In this document: piece after piece, positions 40,194-49,990 of the stretch
Numbering within the stretch: position 1 is the first letter of the stretch
Layout of the letters: every line of letters starts with the position of its first letter
From: JANPCX01 sp046049865
GTDB lineage: Bacteria > Pseudomonadota > Gammaproteobacteria > Burkholderiales > Burkholderiaceae_C
Length of the DNA: 64,000 nucleotides
Assembly: GCA_046049865.1 (NCBI GenBank)
Contig: JBJOQO010000002.1
Coordinates: 1-64,000, forward strand
Reading direction: 5' to 3'
Program-made: the position numbers and the translations under genes
Notes under the pieces: generated by a model
Told to the model about the DNA's origin: nothing
Seen by the model: the letters and a program-made list of their open reading frames with translations, nothing else
The model's database searches: none

Positions 40194-40775
40194 TTACCGC
40201 AAATCCCCCGCCAAACTCGCCAGCGTTTCCGCTGCGATCACCATGTGCGCCGGGTAGTGGGTGTGGTCGCAGCCCAGTTTGACGGCGGCACCGGCGCGCA
40301 CGGCTTCTCGGGCGGCTTTCGGAAATTCAAACCGCAAAAAATGCACGGCTGAGGTTTTTTCAGCGGTTTCGCGGTCCAGGTCTTCGTCGGCGATGGCGTA
40401 AACACGGGCATGGCCTTCTACCTCGACGAACATGCGGTCCTCCACGCCAATCAGGCGGGCCAGTTCGCGTTTGCGTTCAAACACGTCGGGGTACTCGATC
40501 AGCATGGTGGCTTTCCAGTGGCTGCCCGTGGGGATGAGGGCCGCGTAGGCGTCGATCTCGCTTTGAATGCCGTCTTCGTCGAAGATTTTTTCGATGAAGA
40601 GCATTTCTTGGATTTGCCGCCTGATGGTGGTCTCGTCTTCAAACTGAATGCTCATGTGATCGCCCAAGTGCACCGTGCGTAAGCGGCGGTGGGCGATGAA
40701 CTCGGGTTTGCTGGTTTTGCGGATTTTGGAATAGGCCTCCAGCGTGAGCAGGTTGTCGCGGGTGATGGTGGTCAT
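40194..40775 (-). CDS. DUF3501 protein
   Basis: A 193-residue soluble protein starting MTTITRDNLLTLEAYSKIR. The run FEDETTIRRQIQEMLFIEKIFDEDGIQSEIDAYAALIPTGSHWKATMLIEYPD is the DUF3501 signature. Near the C-terminus LGCDHTHYPAHMVI has a Cys/His cluster that could bind metal. It lies 19 nt after the Fe-S protein gene, and DUF3501 genes are commonly found next to Fe-S and rubrerythrin genes. A role in oxidative or nitrosative stress is inferred from that. Confidence 0.9.
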   Translation of the reverse strand: MTTITRDNLLTLEAYSKIRKTSKPEFIAHRRLRTVHLGDHMSIQFEDETTIRRQIQEMLFIEKIFDEDGIQSEIDAYAALIPTGSHWKATMLIEYPDVFERKRELARLIGVEDRMFVEVEGHARVYAIADEDLDRETAEKTSAVHFLRFEFPKAAREAVRAGAAVKLGCDHTHYPAHMVIAAETLASLAGDLR

Positions 40776-40794
40776 GTCTTGTTCCTTCAATTTT

Positions 40795-42144
40795 TCACAA
40801 ACCGTAGGCCAACCGCACCAAACTCAAGGGATGCGCCAATGTCGCCTGCGGCAAACCGTTTTGTTCCATGCCTTGCGCAATGTGGTGGCCGGCCAGTTGG
40901 CAGTCTGAGCTGATGAAATCGGGCTCGTCTTTGGCCATGCTTTTGAACACCGGTTTGCCGATCTTCATCGCCACCGGGTGGGTGGCGGTTTTCACGCCAT
41001 AGGTGCCGGCATGGCCGGAGCAGCGCTCCACCGTGTTGAGCTGCACCTTGACCGTTTGGCCAATGAGCTTGAACATGTCTTCCGTCTTCTTGCCGATGTT
41101 TTGCACGCGGCCGTGACAGGGAATGTGGTAACTCACGCGGCCCAGGTCTTTCTGGAAATCGAGCTTGAGCAGGCCATCTTTGTGGCGGGCAATGAAGTAT
41201 TCAAAGGGGTCGAACATGGCTTCTTTCACCGCCTGCGTCTGCGCACATTCGGGGAACATCAGCGGCAGCTCTTGTTTGAACATCAAGGTGCAGCTGGGGA
41301 TGGGGCTCAAGATGGCGTAGCCCTCGCTCGCATACCGCGCCAGCACGGGCATGTTGGCGGCTTTGTGCTCCGCCACCGCGTCCAAATCGCCTAATTCAAA
41401 CTTGGGCATGCCGCAGCACTTTTCTTTCTCGACCAGCTCGTAAGGAATGTTGTTGTGCTCCAAGAGTGCGAGCAAATCGTGACCAATGCCGGGCTCGTTG
41501 TAGTTCACATAACAGGTGGAAAAAATCGCCACCTTGCCTGGTGTGCGCTGGCCGTTCACGACCACCGTCGCGCTGCCTTTGGAATCAGCCGCCCAGCGAA
41601 AGCGGCTGGTGGCCAATGGGGGTAACCAGGCATCGGGGTGCACGCCCAGCACCTTGTTCATGGCCCAGCGGGCGGGTTTGGTTTGGTTGGCCGCATTGGC
41701 CACTTGCACCACCACCGGTATGCCTGCGAATTGGCCGTGTTGGTCAGTGCTGGCCAAGAACTGCGCCCCTTTGCCGACCTCGCCTTTCTTGAACTGAATG
41801 GCTTTGGCCCGCAGCATCAAATGCGGAAAGTCCAGGCCCCAGGGGTGGGGCGGCGTGTAGGGGCATTTGGTCATGTAACACAGGTCGCAGAGGTAACACT
41901 GGTCCACCACCTTGGCGTAGTCGCTCTTGGCCACACCGTGCACTTCACCGTCGGCCGTGGCGTCCACCAGGTCAAACAAATTGGGGAAGGACTGGCACAG
42001 GCTCACGCAGCGGCGGCATCCGTGGCAGATGTCGAACACGCGTTCCATCTCGGCTTCACAGGCGGACTCGTCGTAAAACTCGGGCGTGCGCCAGGCGATG
42101 GGGTGGCGGGTGGGGGCTTCCAGGTTGCCTTCACGTTGGGCCAT
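40795..42144 (-). CDS. GlpC-like Fe-S protein (two CCG-type domains)
   Basis: A 449-residue protein. N-terminal ferredoxin-like sites are CHGCRRCVSLC (4th ligand spacing slightly altered, followed by QSFP) and CYLCDLCYMTKCP. Two Cys-rich domains follow: STCYVNYNEPGIGHDLLALLEHNNIPYELVEKEKCCGMPKFE, and IPCHGRVQNIGKK...ERCSGHAGTYG, where the second carries CSG instead of CCG. This matches the heterodisulfide-reductase-like/GlpC family that shuttles electrons to quinone. It lies between rubrerythrin and DUF3501, so delivery of electrons to rubrerythrin is a plausible inference. No catalytic partner such as glpA is nearby. Confidence 0.88.
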   Translation of the reverse strand: MAQREGNLEAPTRHPIAWRTPEFYDESACEAEMERVFDICHGCRRCVSLCQSFPNLFDLVDATADGEVHGVAKSDYAKVVDQCYLCDLCYMTKCPYTPPHPWGLDFPHLMLRAKAIQFKKGEVGKGAQFLASTDQHGQFAGIPVVVQVANAANQTKPARWAMNKVLGVHPDAWLPPLATSRFRWAADSKGSATVVVNGQRTPGKVAIFSTCYVNYNEPGIGHDLLALLEHNNIPYELVEKEKCCGMPKFELGDLDAVAEHKAANMPVLARYASEGYAILSPIPSCTLMFKQELPLMFPECAQTQAVKEAMFDPFEYFIARHKDGLLKLDFQKDLGRVSYHIPCHGRVQNIGKKTEDMFKLIGQTVKVQLNTVERCSGHAGTYGVKTATHPVAMKIGKPVFKSMAKDEPDFISSDCQLAGHHIAQGMEQNGLPQATLAHPLSLVRLAYGL

Positions 42145-42170
42145 GGGCTGTTGTCTCTGTGTGTTTTGAA

Positions 42171-42214
42171 ATAAAAAAATGCAGGTCAGAAGCGATGAAC
42201 TCCTGAGCCTGCAT
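42171..42214 (-). terminator. Rho-independent terminator after rubrerythrin
   Basis: Read on the minus strand, ATGCAGGCTCAG pairs with CTGACCTGCAT (one bulge) around a 13-nt loop, followed by TTTTTTAT. The T-run is on the correct side for transcription from rubrerythrin towards the Fe-S gene. It would reduce read-through into the Fe-S/DUF3501 genes. Confidence 0.85.
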
Positions 42215-42246
42215 CGTGGTGCGTGGTGTAGAGATCGATTTGGCGA

Positions 42247-42666
42247 TCAGTCCACCAGCGCGTCCAGCGCCTTTTGATAACGGTTGGCGTGTGAACGTTC
42301 GGCCTTGGCCAGGGTTTCAAACCAATCGGCGATTTCGTCAAAGCCTTCGTCGCGTGCGGTTTTGGCCATGCCCGGGTACATGTCGGTGTACTCGTGGGTT
42401 TCACCGGCCACGGCGGCGGCCAGGTTCTGGCGGCTGGAGCCAATCGGCATGCCGGTGGCGGGGTCGCCTACGGCTTCCAGGAACTCCAGGTGGCCGTGCG
42501 CGTGGCCGGTTTCGCCTTCGGCGGTGGAGCGGAACAGCGCCGCCACATCGTTCTGGCCTTCAATGTCGGCCTTGTTCGCGAAGTACAAATAGCGGCGGTT
42601 GGCCTGAGATTCGCCGGCGAAGGCGTCTTTCAGGTTTTGTTCGGTTTTAGAACCTTTCAATCCCAT
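42247..42666 (-). CDS. Rubrerythrin without rubredoxin domain
   Basis: A 139-residue diiron ferritin-like protein. The Glu/His ligand motifs are GESQANRRY, EGETGHAHGH, GETHEYTDMY and AERSHANRY. It stops right after the four-helix bundle (QKALDALVD), so the C-terminal rubredoxin CxxC pair of classical rubrerythrin is missing. It would depend on another electron donor, possibly the neighbouring Fe-S protein. GGAG upstream supports ATG 42666. Confidence 0.93.
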   Translation of the reverse strand: MGLKGSKTEQNLKDAFAGESQANRRYLYFANKADIEGQNDVAALFRSTAEGETGHAHGHLEFLEAVGDPATGMPIGSSRQNLAAAVAGETHEYTDMYPGMAKTARDEGFDEIADWFETLAKAERSHANRYQKALDALVD

Positions 42667-42854
42667 GGTGCTCTCCTTGCTTGAATGCATAGAAACAATG
42701 TGGACGCGACCCCTGGCGATTACCAAGGGCACGGCTGAACACTAACGCAGCAAGGCCGACGATACCAATTCAATGCGTCAATCGCGGGCATTGACTCAGG
42801 CAATACTCAAGGGTTTGCACCAGGGTTGGTGACAAGCTGTTCCGCTGCGTCGAT

Positions 42855-43703
42855 TCAAAGCCCGAGCAAACCCTTGGCCAGCGCATGCAAACGTGCGGTC
42901 GGATCGACCAGCTCATGCAGGATGTCCAGGTGATTCACACCCGCCACGGTTTCGCACACCGGCACCGCTCGATGGCCCCACACTTTTTGAATCAACAGGT
43001 TTTGTCGCAAAAACTCGTCGCTCTCGCCGGTGCCCGCCACCGTGGTCAAACGCCCGCGTGGCGCGGGAAAGTTCACCGGGCTGAGCTGGCGCACCGCCTT
43101 GGGCGTGAGCTTCAGGTCGTCTTGTAAAAAAGCAGTGTGGCGCAGGGGTTCCAGGTCATACAGGCCCGAGATCGACAACGCGTCTTTCACCAACGAGCTG
43201 GGCAAATCACGCCCCAGCTTCTTCCAATCACAAGACAGCAGCATGGTGGCCAAGTGCCCACCGGCCGAATGCCCCGCCACCACGATACGTTTCGGGTCGC
43301 CCCCATAAAGCGCTGCGTTTCGGTAAACCCAGGCCAGCGCCTGTGCCATTTGCATGGCGATGGTGTGCATGCTCACCACCGGGCACAGCTCGTAGTTCGG
43401 CAGCACCACCATGGCCCCAGCATTGACGAAAGACGGTGCCACAAACGACACATCACTTTTGTCCAGCGACCGCCAGTAGCCGCCGTGGATGAAGACCAGC
43501 ACCGGTGCGCTTTGGCGCGTGCTGGGGAAGATGTCGAGCCGCTCTTTGTCGCCTGCTCCGTAGGCCACATCCAGCCGCCGGGACAAACCCTCACGCGCCA
43601 GTACAGACGCCTTGGCCCACAGCTCAAAAATTTTCAGATGTTCGGCAATGCTCGCGCGGTTGTTGTACTGCGCCTCCAGCCATGCGGGGTCGTAACGTGT
43701 CAT
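42855..43703 (-). CDS. Alpha/beta hydrolase, esterase/arylformamidase-like
   Basis: A 282-residue hydrolase. The oxyanion-hole motif is VFIHGGYWRSLDKSD, the nucleophile elbow is VAGHSAGGHLATML, and the C-terminal His lies in VAGVNHLDIL. The N-terminal MTRYDPAWLEAQYNNRASI resembles the KynB/arylformamidase-like branch (PF07859/BD-FAE type). Substrate uncertain. No kynurenine gene is adjacent. Confidence 0.88.
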   Translation of the reverse strand: MTRYDPAWLEAQYNNRASIAEHLKIFELWAKASVLAREGLSRRLDVAYGAGDKERLDIFPSTRQSAPVLVFIHGGYWRSLDKSDVSFVAPSFVNAGAMVVLPNYELCPVVSMHTIAMQMAQALAWVYRNAALYGGDPKRIVVAGHSAGGHLATMLLSCDWKKLGRDLPSSLVKDALSISGLYDLEPLRHTAFLQDDLKLTPKAVRQLSPVNFPAPRGRLTTVAGTGESDEFLRQNLLIQKVWGHRAVPVCETVAGVNHLDILHELVDPTARLHALAKGLLGL

Positions 43704-43803
43704 GCCAACTCCTGTGAATGTTTGCGACGAAACAGCACTCGTTTTACCGTGCCTCAGCTGTTCTTACTAGCCCCAGCGCTGGGCTAAACTGCCCCGTGAA
43801 CGA

Positions 43804-43870
43804 GTGGGGGTAGCTGAGTTGGGAGGGCGTCGCGTTCGTTATGCGAAGGTCGGGCGTTTCCTCTGCACCA
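43804..43870 (+). pseudogene. Degenerate tRNA-like sequence
   Basis: The 67-nt segment has an acceptor stem (GTGGGGG with CCTCTGC, seven pairs including three G-T wobbles), T8-A9, a D-arm-like AGCTGAGTTGGGAGGGC, a five-pair anticodon stem (TCGCG/TGCGA), and a terminal CCA. The seven-base loop TTCGTTA would read anticodon CGT (Thr). The T arm is about nine bases short and lacks GTTC, so this cannot be a normal tRNA. It lies 249 bp before hsdM and may be the remnant of an integration site. Confidence 0.5.
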
Positions 43871-44118
43871 CTTTCAAAACGCCTTTGTAACTCCCACGGC
43901 CCTTCTTTTTCCCAAACTCCCCGCACCATGATGGATGTCGGCCATCCGCGCTGCGCAGGACGCGCGGCAGAAATGCCCCATTCAGGACGATGGAGCGGTA
44001 CAGTCCGGTCGCACTAAAAAGAGATGCTGGCCAACCCGCCTAAGCGTGTTGGCTGCCAATGCCCGGTGGTTCCGGATCGGGATCCGGGCACAACAAGAAC
44101 CGACGAACACACTGAACG
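43871..44118. other. Gene-free stretch before the restriction operon
   Basis: Between the tRNA-like remnant and hsdM no ORF has coding character. An RBS for hsdM is not obvious (GAACG just before ATG). No inverted repeat or terminator was identified. Together with the remnant it makes a 415-bp gap. Confidence 0.5.
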
Positions 44119-46672
<2,554 letters not shown>

Positions 46673-46680
<8 letters not shown>

Positions 46681-47935
46681 ATGGGTGGAATGTCGGTTGA
46701 CGGATATCGCTGCCTATCACAACGGCCTCGCGTTCAAGCCATCTGATTGGTCAGAGGATGGCCTGCCAATCATTCGGATTGAGCAGCTGAACAATCCGGA
46801 GGGGCCGAGCGACAGGTATCTAGGTGAGGTGCCGGAGGTCAACCGCATCCGTGACGGTGATCTGCTTTTTTCCTGGAGTGCCACGCTGAAAGTTGTGATC
46901 TGGAAACATGGGGAAGGCGCTCTCAACCAGCATCTTTTCAAGGTCGTTCCCAAGGAAGACTTCGAAGTTCGATTTGTCTACTATCTGCTCGACTGGTGCA
47001 TGGATGCCTTGAGCGCGGGCTCTCACGGCTCGACCATGAAGCACATCAAGCGAAGCGAGCTGCAAAAGTTCAAAGTCCGTGTGCCATCGATCCGTGCACA
47101 AAGGCGAATCAGCCAGGTACTCAACAGCATCGACACCGCCATCGAAAAAACCGAAGCCCTGATCGCCAAGCACCAGCAGATCAAGGCCGGCCTGATGCAC
47201 GACCTGTTCACCCGCGGCGTGCTGCCCAACGGCCAACTCCGCCCCAAAGAGTCACTGGTTCTGACGCCTTTGGGTCGTTTGCCCGATTCGTGGCGTCTCG
47301 GGTCCATCCTTGAGTTAACCGATCCGCTGAGACAGCCGATCCTTACCGGCCCATTTGGAGCCGACCTGGGCTCTTCGGACTTCGTGGATGAAGGCGTACC
47401 TGTGCTTCGCATCGGCAACGTACAGCAGGGCTTCCTTGATTTGTCGAACTTGTTGCACGTGTCAGACCAAAAGGCATCAACCCTTGCGCGATATCGCATT
47501 CAAACCGGAGATTTGCTGTTTGCGCGTCAGGGCGCAACGACTGGAAGAAATGCACTTGCCGACGACCGAGCAAACGGGAGCCTTATCAACTACCACATCA
47601 TCCGTGTTGCACTTGACGAGGAGCGTTGTGCTCCGCTGTTCGTTGAAGCTGCGTTCGCCAGCGATGTCGTGAAGCGACAGATTGAGCGCGACAAGGGGAG
47701 GGGCACTCGCGAGGGCATCAACACGGCACAACTCACTTCCTTGGAATTCCCGATAGCCCCGGTGGATGAACAGCGACGAATTGCAGAACTGCTCAGCAGG
47801 CAAAACAAGGTGATAGCAACGACCCAACATCACCAAGAGACGCTGCAAAAACAAAAACTCGGCCTCATGCAAGACCTGCTCACCGGCCGCGTCCCCGTGC
47901 CCGCCGCGCCCGAACCCGCCGAGGCCGCCGCGTGA
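46673..47935 (+). CDS. hsdS: Type I restriction-modification specificity subunit HsdS
   Basis: A 420-residue protein with two target-recognition domains (starting MREWVECRLTDIAAYHNGLAFKPSDW and LPDSWRLGSILELTDPLRQPILTGPFG). They are separated by the conserved helical linker SIDTAIEKTEALIAKHQQIKAGLMHDLFTRGVL and closed by the distal repeat TTQHHQETLQKQKLGLMQDLLTGRVP. The ATG at 46673 overlaps hsdM; in-frame codons upstream are antisense-like. It defines the DNA sequence modified and cut by the complex. The two TRDs look intact. Confidence 0.95.
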
Positions 47936-48387
47936 TCAGCGTCCACCAGGGCGACCTGCTCGCCGCCGATGTGGACGCGCTGGTCAACGCGGTGAACACG
48001 GTGGGCGTGATGGGCAAGGGCATTGCGCTGGCGTTCAAGAACCGCTTCCCCGCCAACTACCAGGCCTACGCGGCGGCCTGTCGGCGCGGCGAGGTGGTGA
48101 CGGGCTGCATGTTCGTGACCGAGACCCAGGCGCTGCTGGGGCCGCGCTGGATCGTCAACTTCCCGACCAAGCAGCACTGGCGCAACCCGTCGCGGCTGGA
48201 ATGGGTACAGACCGGCCTGCAAGACCTGCGGCGCTTTCTGCTGGCGCAGGGCGTGCAGTCGGTGGCGCTACCCGCCCTGGGCGCCGGGCTGGGCGGCCTG
48301 AGCTGGCCCGCGGTGCGCGCCGAGATAGCAGCCGCTCTGGCAGACTTGCCCGTGGACGTTCGTGTGTACGAACCCTTGCAGCCCTGA
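47932..48387 (+). CDS. DarG-like macrodomain protein
   Basis: A 151-residue single macrodomain. VHQGDLLAADVDALVNAVNTVGVMGKGIALAFKNRFPANYQAYAAACRRGEV is the ADP-ribose-binding N-terminal half; NFPTKQHWRNPSRLEWVQTGLQDLRRFL is the DarG-type extension; VALPALGAGLGGLSWPAV is the second loop. DarG antitoxins remove ADP-ribose placed on thymidine in DNA by DarT. No darT is within the window. It starts at GTG overlapping the hsdS stop by four bases (GTGA), placing it firmly inside the restriction operon. Confidence 0.9.
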   Translation: MISVHQGDLLAADVDALVNAVNTVGVMGKGIALAFKNRFPANYQAYAAACRRGEVVTGCMFVTETQALLGPRWIVNFPTKQHWRNPSRLEWVQTGLQDLRRFLLAQGVQSVALPALGAGLGGLSWPAVRAEIAAALADLPVDVRVYEPLQP

Positions 48388-48412
48388 GCCGCCCTTCACC
48401 GCCTTGCCTGCC

Positions 48413-49990
48413 ATGCCGCAACACCTTCCCATCAACATCGCCGACCTGCTGCGCCAGCGTTCGGTGGAGGGTGAGCGCATTGAATACAAGGCGGGTTGGA
48501 ACCCGGACGCCATCATCCGCACGTTGTGCGCGTTTGCGAACGACTTCCAGAACCTGGGCGGCGGTTATGTGGTGATCGGACAGGACTGCGACGCCAACGG
48601 CCAGCCGGTGTTTCCGCCGGTGGGTTTGCCCGGCGACCAGTTGGACAAGGTGCAGCAGGAGCTGCTGGCCGCCTGCCAGCTGATCCAGCCGCCTTACTTT
48701 CCCGCGTTGAGCGTGGAACAGGTGGACGGCGTCGAAGGCCGACACCTCATCGTGCTGCAGGCGCCGGGCGGCATGAACCGGCCTTACAAAGCGCCTGCGT
48801 CCGTGTCGGCGAAGCACAAGAGCTGGCATTACTACATCCGCCGCTTCAGCAGCACGGTGGAAGCCAAGGGCGACACCGAGCGCGAGCTGTTGAGCCTGAC
48901 GGCGCAGGTGCCCTGGGACGACCGCTATGCGCAGCAGGCCAGTGTGGCTGACCTGTCGCGCCCGCTGATGCTGGACTACCTGCGCGAGGTGGGCAGCGCG
49001 CTGGCCGATGACGGTGCCAGCCTGTCGCTGGAAGCGCTGGGGCGGCAGATGAATGTGGTGGGCGGGCCGAATGAGGCGCCCTGGGTGAAGAACGTGGGTC
49101 TGCTGTTTTTCAACGAGGCACCGGAGCGGTTTTTCCCCTACGCCCAGATCGACGTGGTGTGGTTCCCCGAAGGCGCCGGGGGTGACCGCTTCGACGAGAA
49201 GGTGTTCAAGGGGCCGCTCGCGCGCATGCTCCGCGAGGCTCTGGCCTACATCCAGCGCAACTACCTGCACGAGACGGTGATCAAACACCCGGACCGGGCC
49301 GAGGCAACGCGGGTGTGGAACTTCCCGTATGTGGCGGTGGAGGAGGCGCTGGTGAACGCGGTCTACCACCGATCTTACGAAGAGCGCGAGCCGGTGGAGG
49401 TGCGCATTGGTTACGACGAGCTGGTGATCGTCAGCGTGCCGGGGCCGGACCGCTCCATCAAGATGGCCGATTTCGAGGCCGGGCGGGCGGTGAGCCGCCG
49501 CTACCGCAACCGGCGCATTGGCGAGTTCCTGAAGGAGCTGGACCTGACCGAGGGCCGCTCCACCGGGGTGCCCAAGATTTTGAAGGCGATGGCGGCCAAC
49601 GGTTCGCCGCCAGCCCGGTTTGAGACCGACGACGACCGCCTGGCCTGCGCTGTGTATTTGCCCGCCCACCCGCAGGCAAAACGCCCTGAACCTGGTGGCC
49701 TTGACACCGGCACCATGGATGTGACCATGGATGTGACCATGGATGTGACCCCGGAAGTGGCCGGGCTGCTCAAGCGGGTCCAGGGCGAGATGTCGCGGTC
49801 GGAGCTGCAGGCGGTGATGGGGCTGCGCAATGCCGATCATTTCCGCAAGGCTTATCTGGCACCCGCCATGGCGGCCGGTGCGCTGGAGATGACCGATCCG
49901 ACCAGTCCCCGCAGCACCAAGCAGCGCTACCGTTTGACGGCCCAGGCCCGCCAGTGGCTGCAGCAGCAGGCGCAGGAGGGCAAGGGGTGA
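48413..49990 (+). CDS. AlbA_2/RecG-like ATP-binding protein
   Basis: A 525-residue protein. The N-terminal Schlafen AlbA_2 domain has RSVEGERIEYKAGWNPDAIIRTLCAFANDFQNLGGGYVVIGQD. The C-terminal part is a HATPase_c_4-like domain (VEEALVNAVYHRSYEEREPVEVRIGYDELVIVSVPGP and RRIGEFLKELDLTEGRSTGVPKILKAM). A winged-helix-like segment ends the protein (EMSRSELQAVMGLRNADHFRKAYLAPAM). A linker near residue ~435 carries three copies of MDVT. Such proteins act as transcription regulators or defence accessory ATPases; the role here is unproven. ATG 48413 is 25 nt after the macrodomain stop. Confidence 0.88.
   Translation: MPQHLPINIADLLRQRSVEGERIEYKAGWNPDAIIRTLCAFANDFQNLGGGYVVIGQDCDANGQPVFPPVGLPGDQLDKVQQELLAACQLIQPPYFPALSVEQVDGVEGRHLIVLQAPGGMNRPYKAPASVSAKHKSWHYYIRRFSSTVEAKGDTERELLSLTAQVPWDDRYAQQASVADLSRPLMLDYLREVGSALADDGASLSLEALGRQMNVVGGPNEAPWVKNVGLLFFNEAPERFFPYAQIDVVWFPEGAGGDRFDEKVFKGPLARMLREALAYIQRNYLHETVIKHPDRAEATRVWNFPYVAVEEALVNAVYHRSYEEREPVEVRIGYDELVIVSVPGPDRSIKMADFEAGRAVSRRYRNRRIGEFLKELDLTEGRSTGVPKILKAMAANGSPPARFETDDDRLACAVYLPAHPQAKRPEPGGLDTGTMDVTMDVTMDVTPEVAGLLKRVQGEMSRSELQAVMGLRNADHFRKAYLAPAMAAGALEMTDPTSPRSTKQRYRLTAQARQWLQQQAQEGKG
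49715..49750 (+). repeat. Three tandem 12-bp repeats inside the AlbA_2 gene
   Basis: ATGGATGTGACC occurs three times in a row and encodes (MDVT)x3 in the linker before the winged-helix end. Copy-number changes stay in frame, so they alter linker length without switching the gene off. Short repeats of VT-type are common in this linker in related proteins. Confidence 0.9.

Noticed and set aside
43804..43870. Functional tRNA-Thr(CGT)
   Set aside because: T arm too short and without GTTC, position 37 is T, and D-arm pairing is broken; kept only as a degenerate remnant.
49715..49750. Phase-variable on/off repeat
   Set aside because: The unit is 12 bp, so changes stay in frame and cannot switch the gene off.
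48155..49840. A 561-residue minus-strand ORF opposite the AlbA_2 gene
   Set aside because: Shadow frame with low-complexity GHIHGHIHG-type repeats copied from the MDVT repeats on the other strand.
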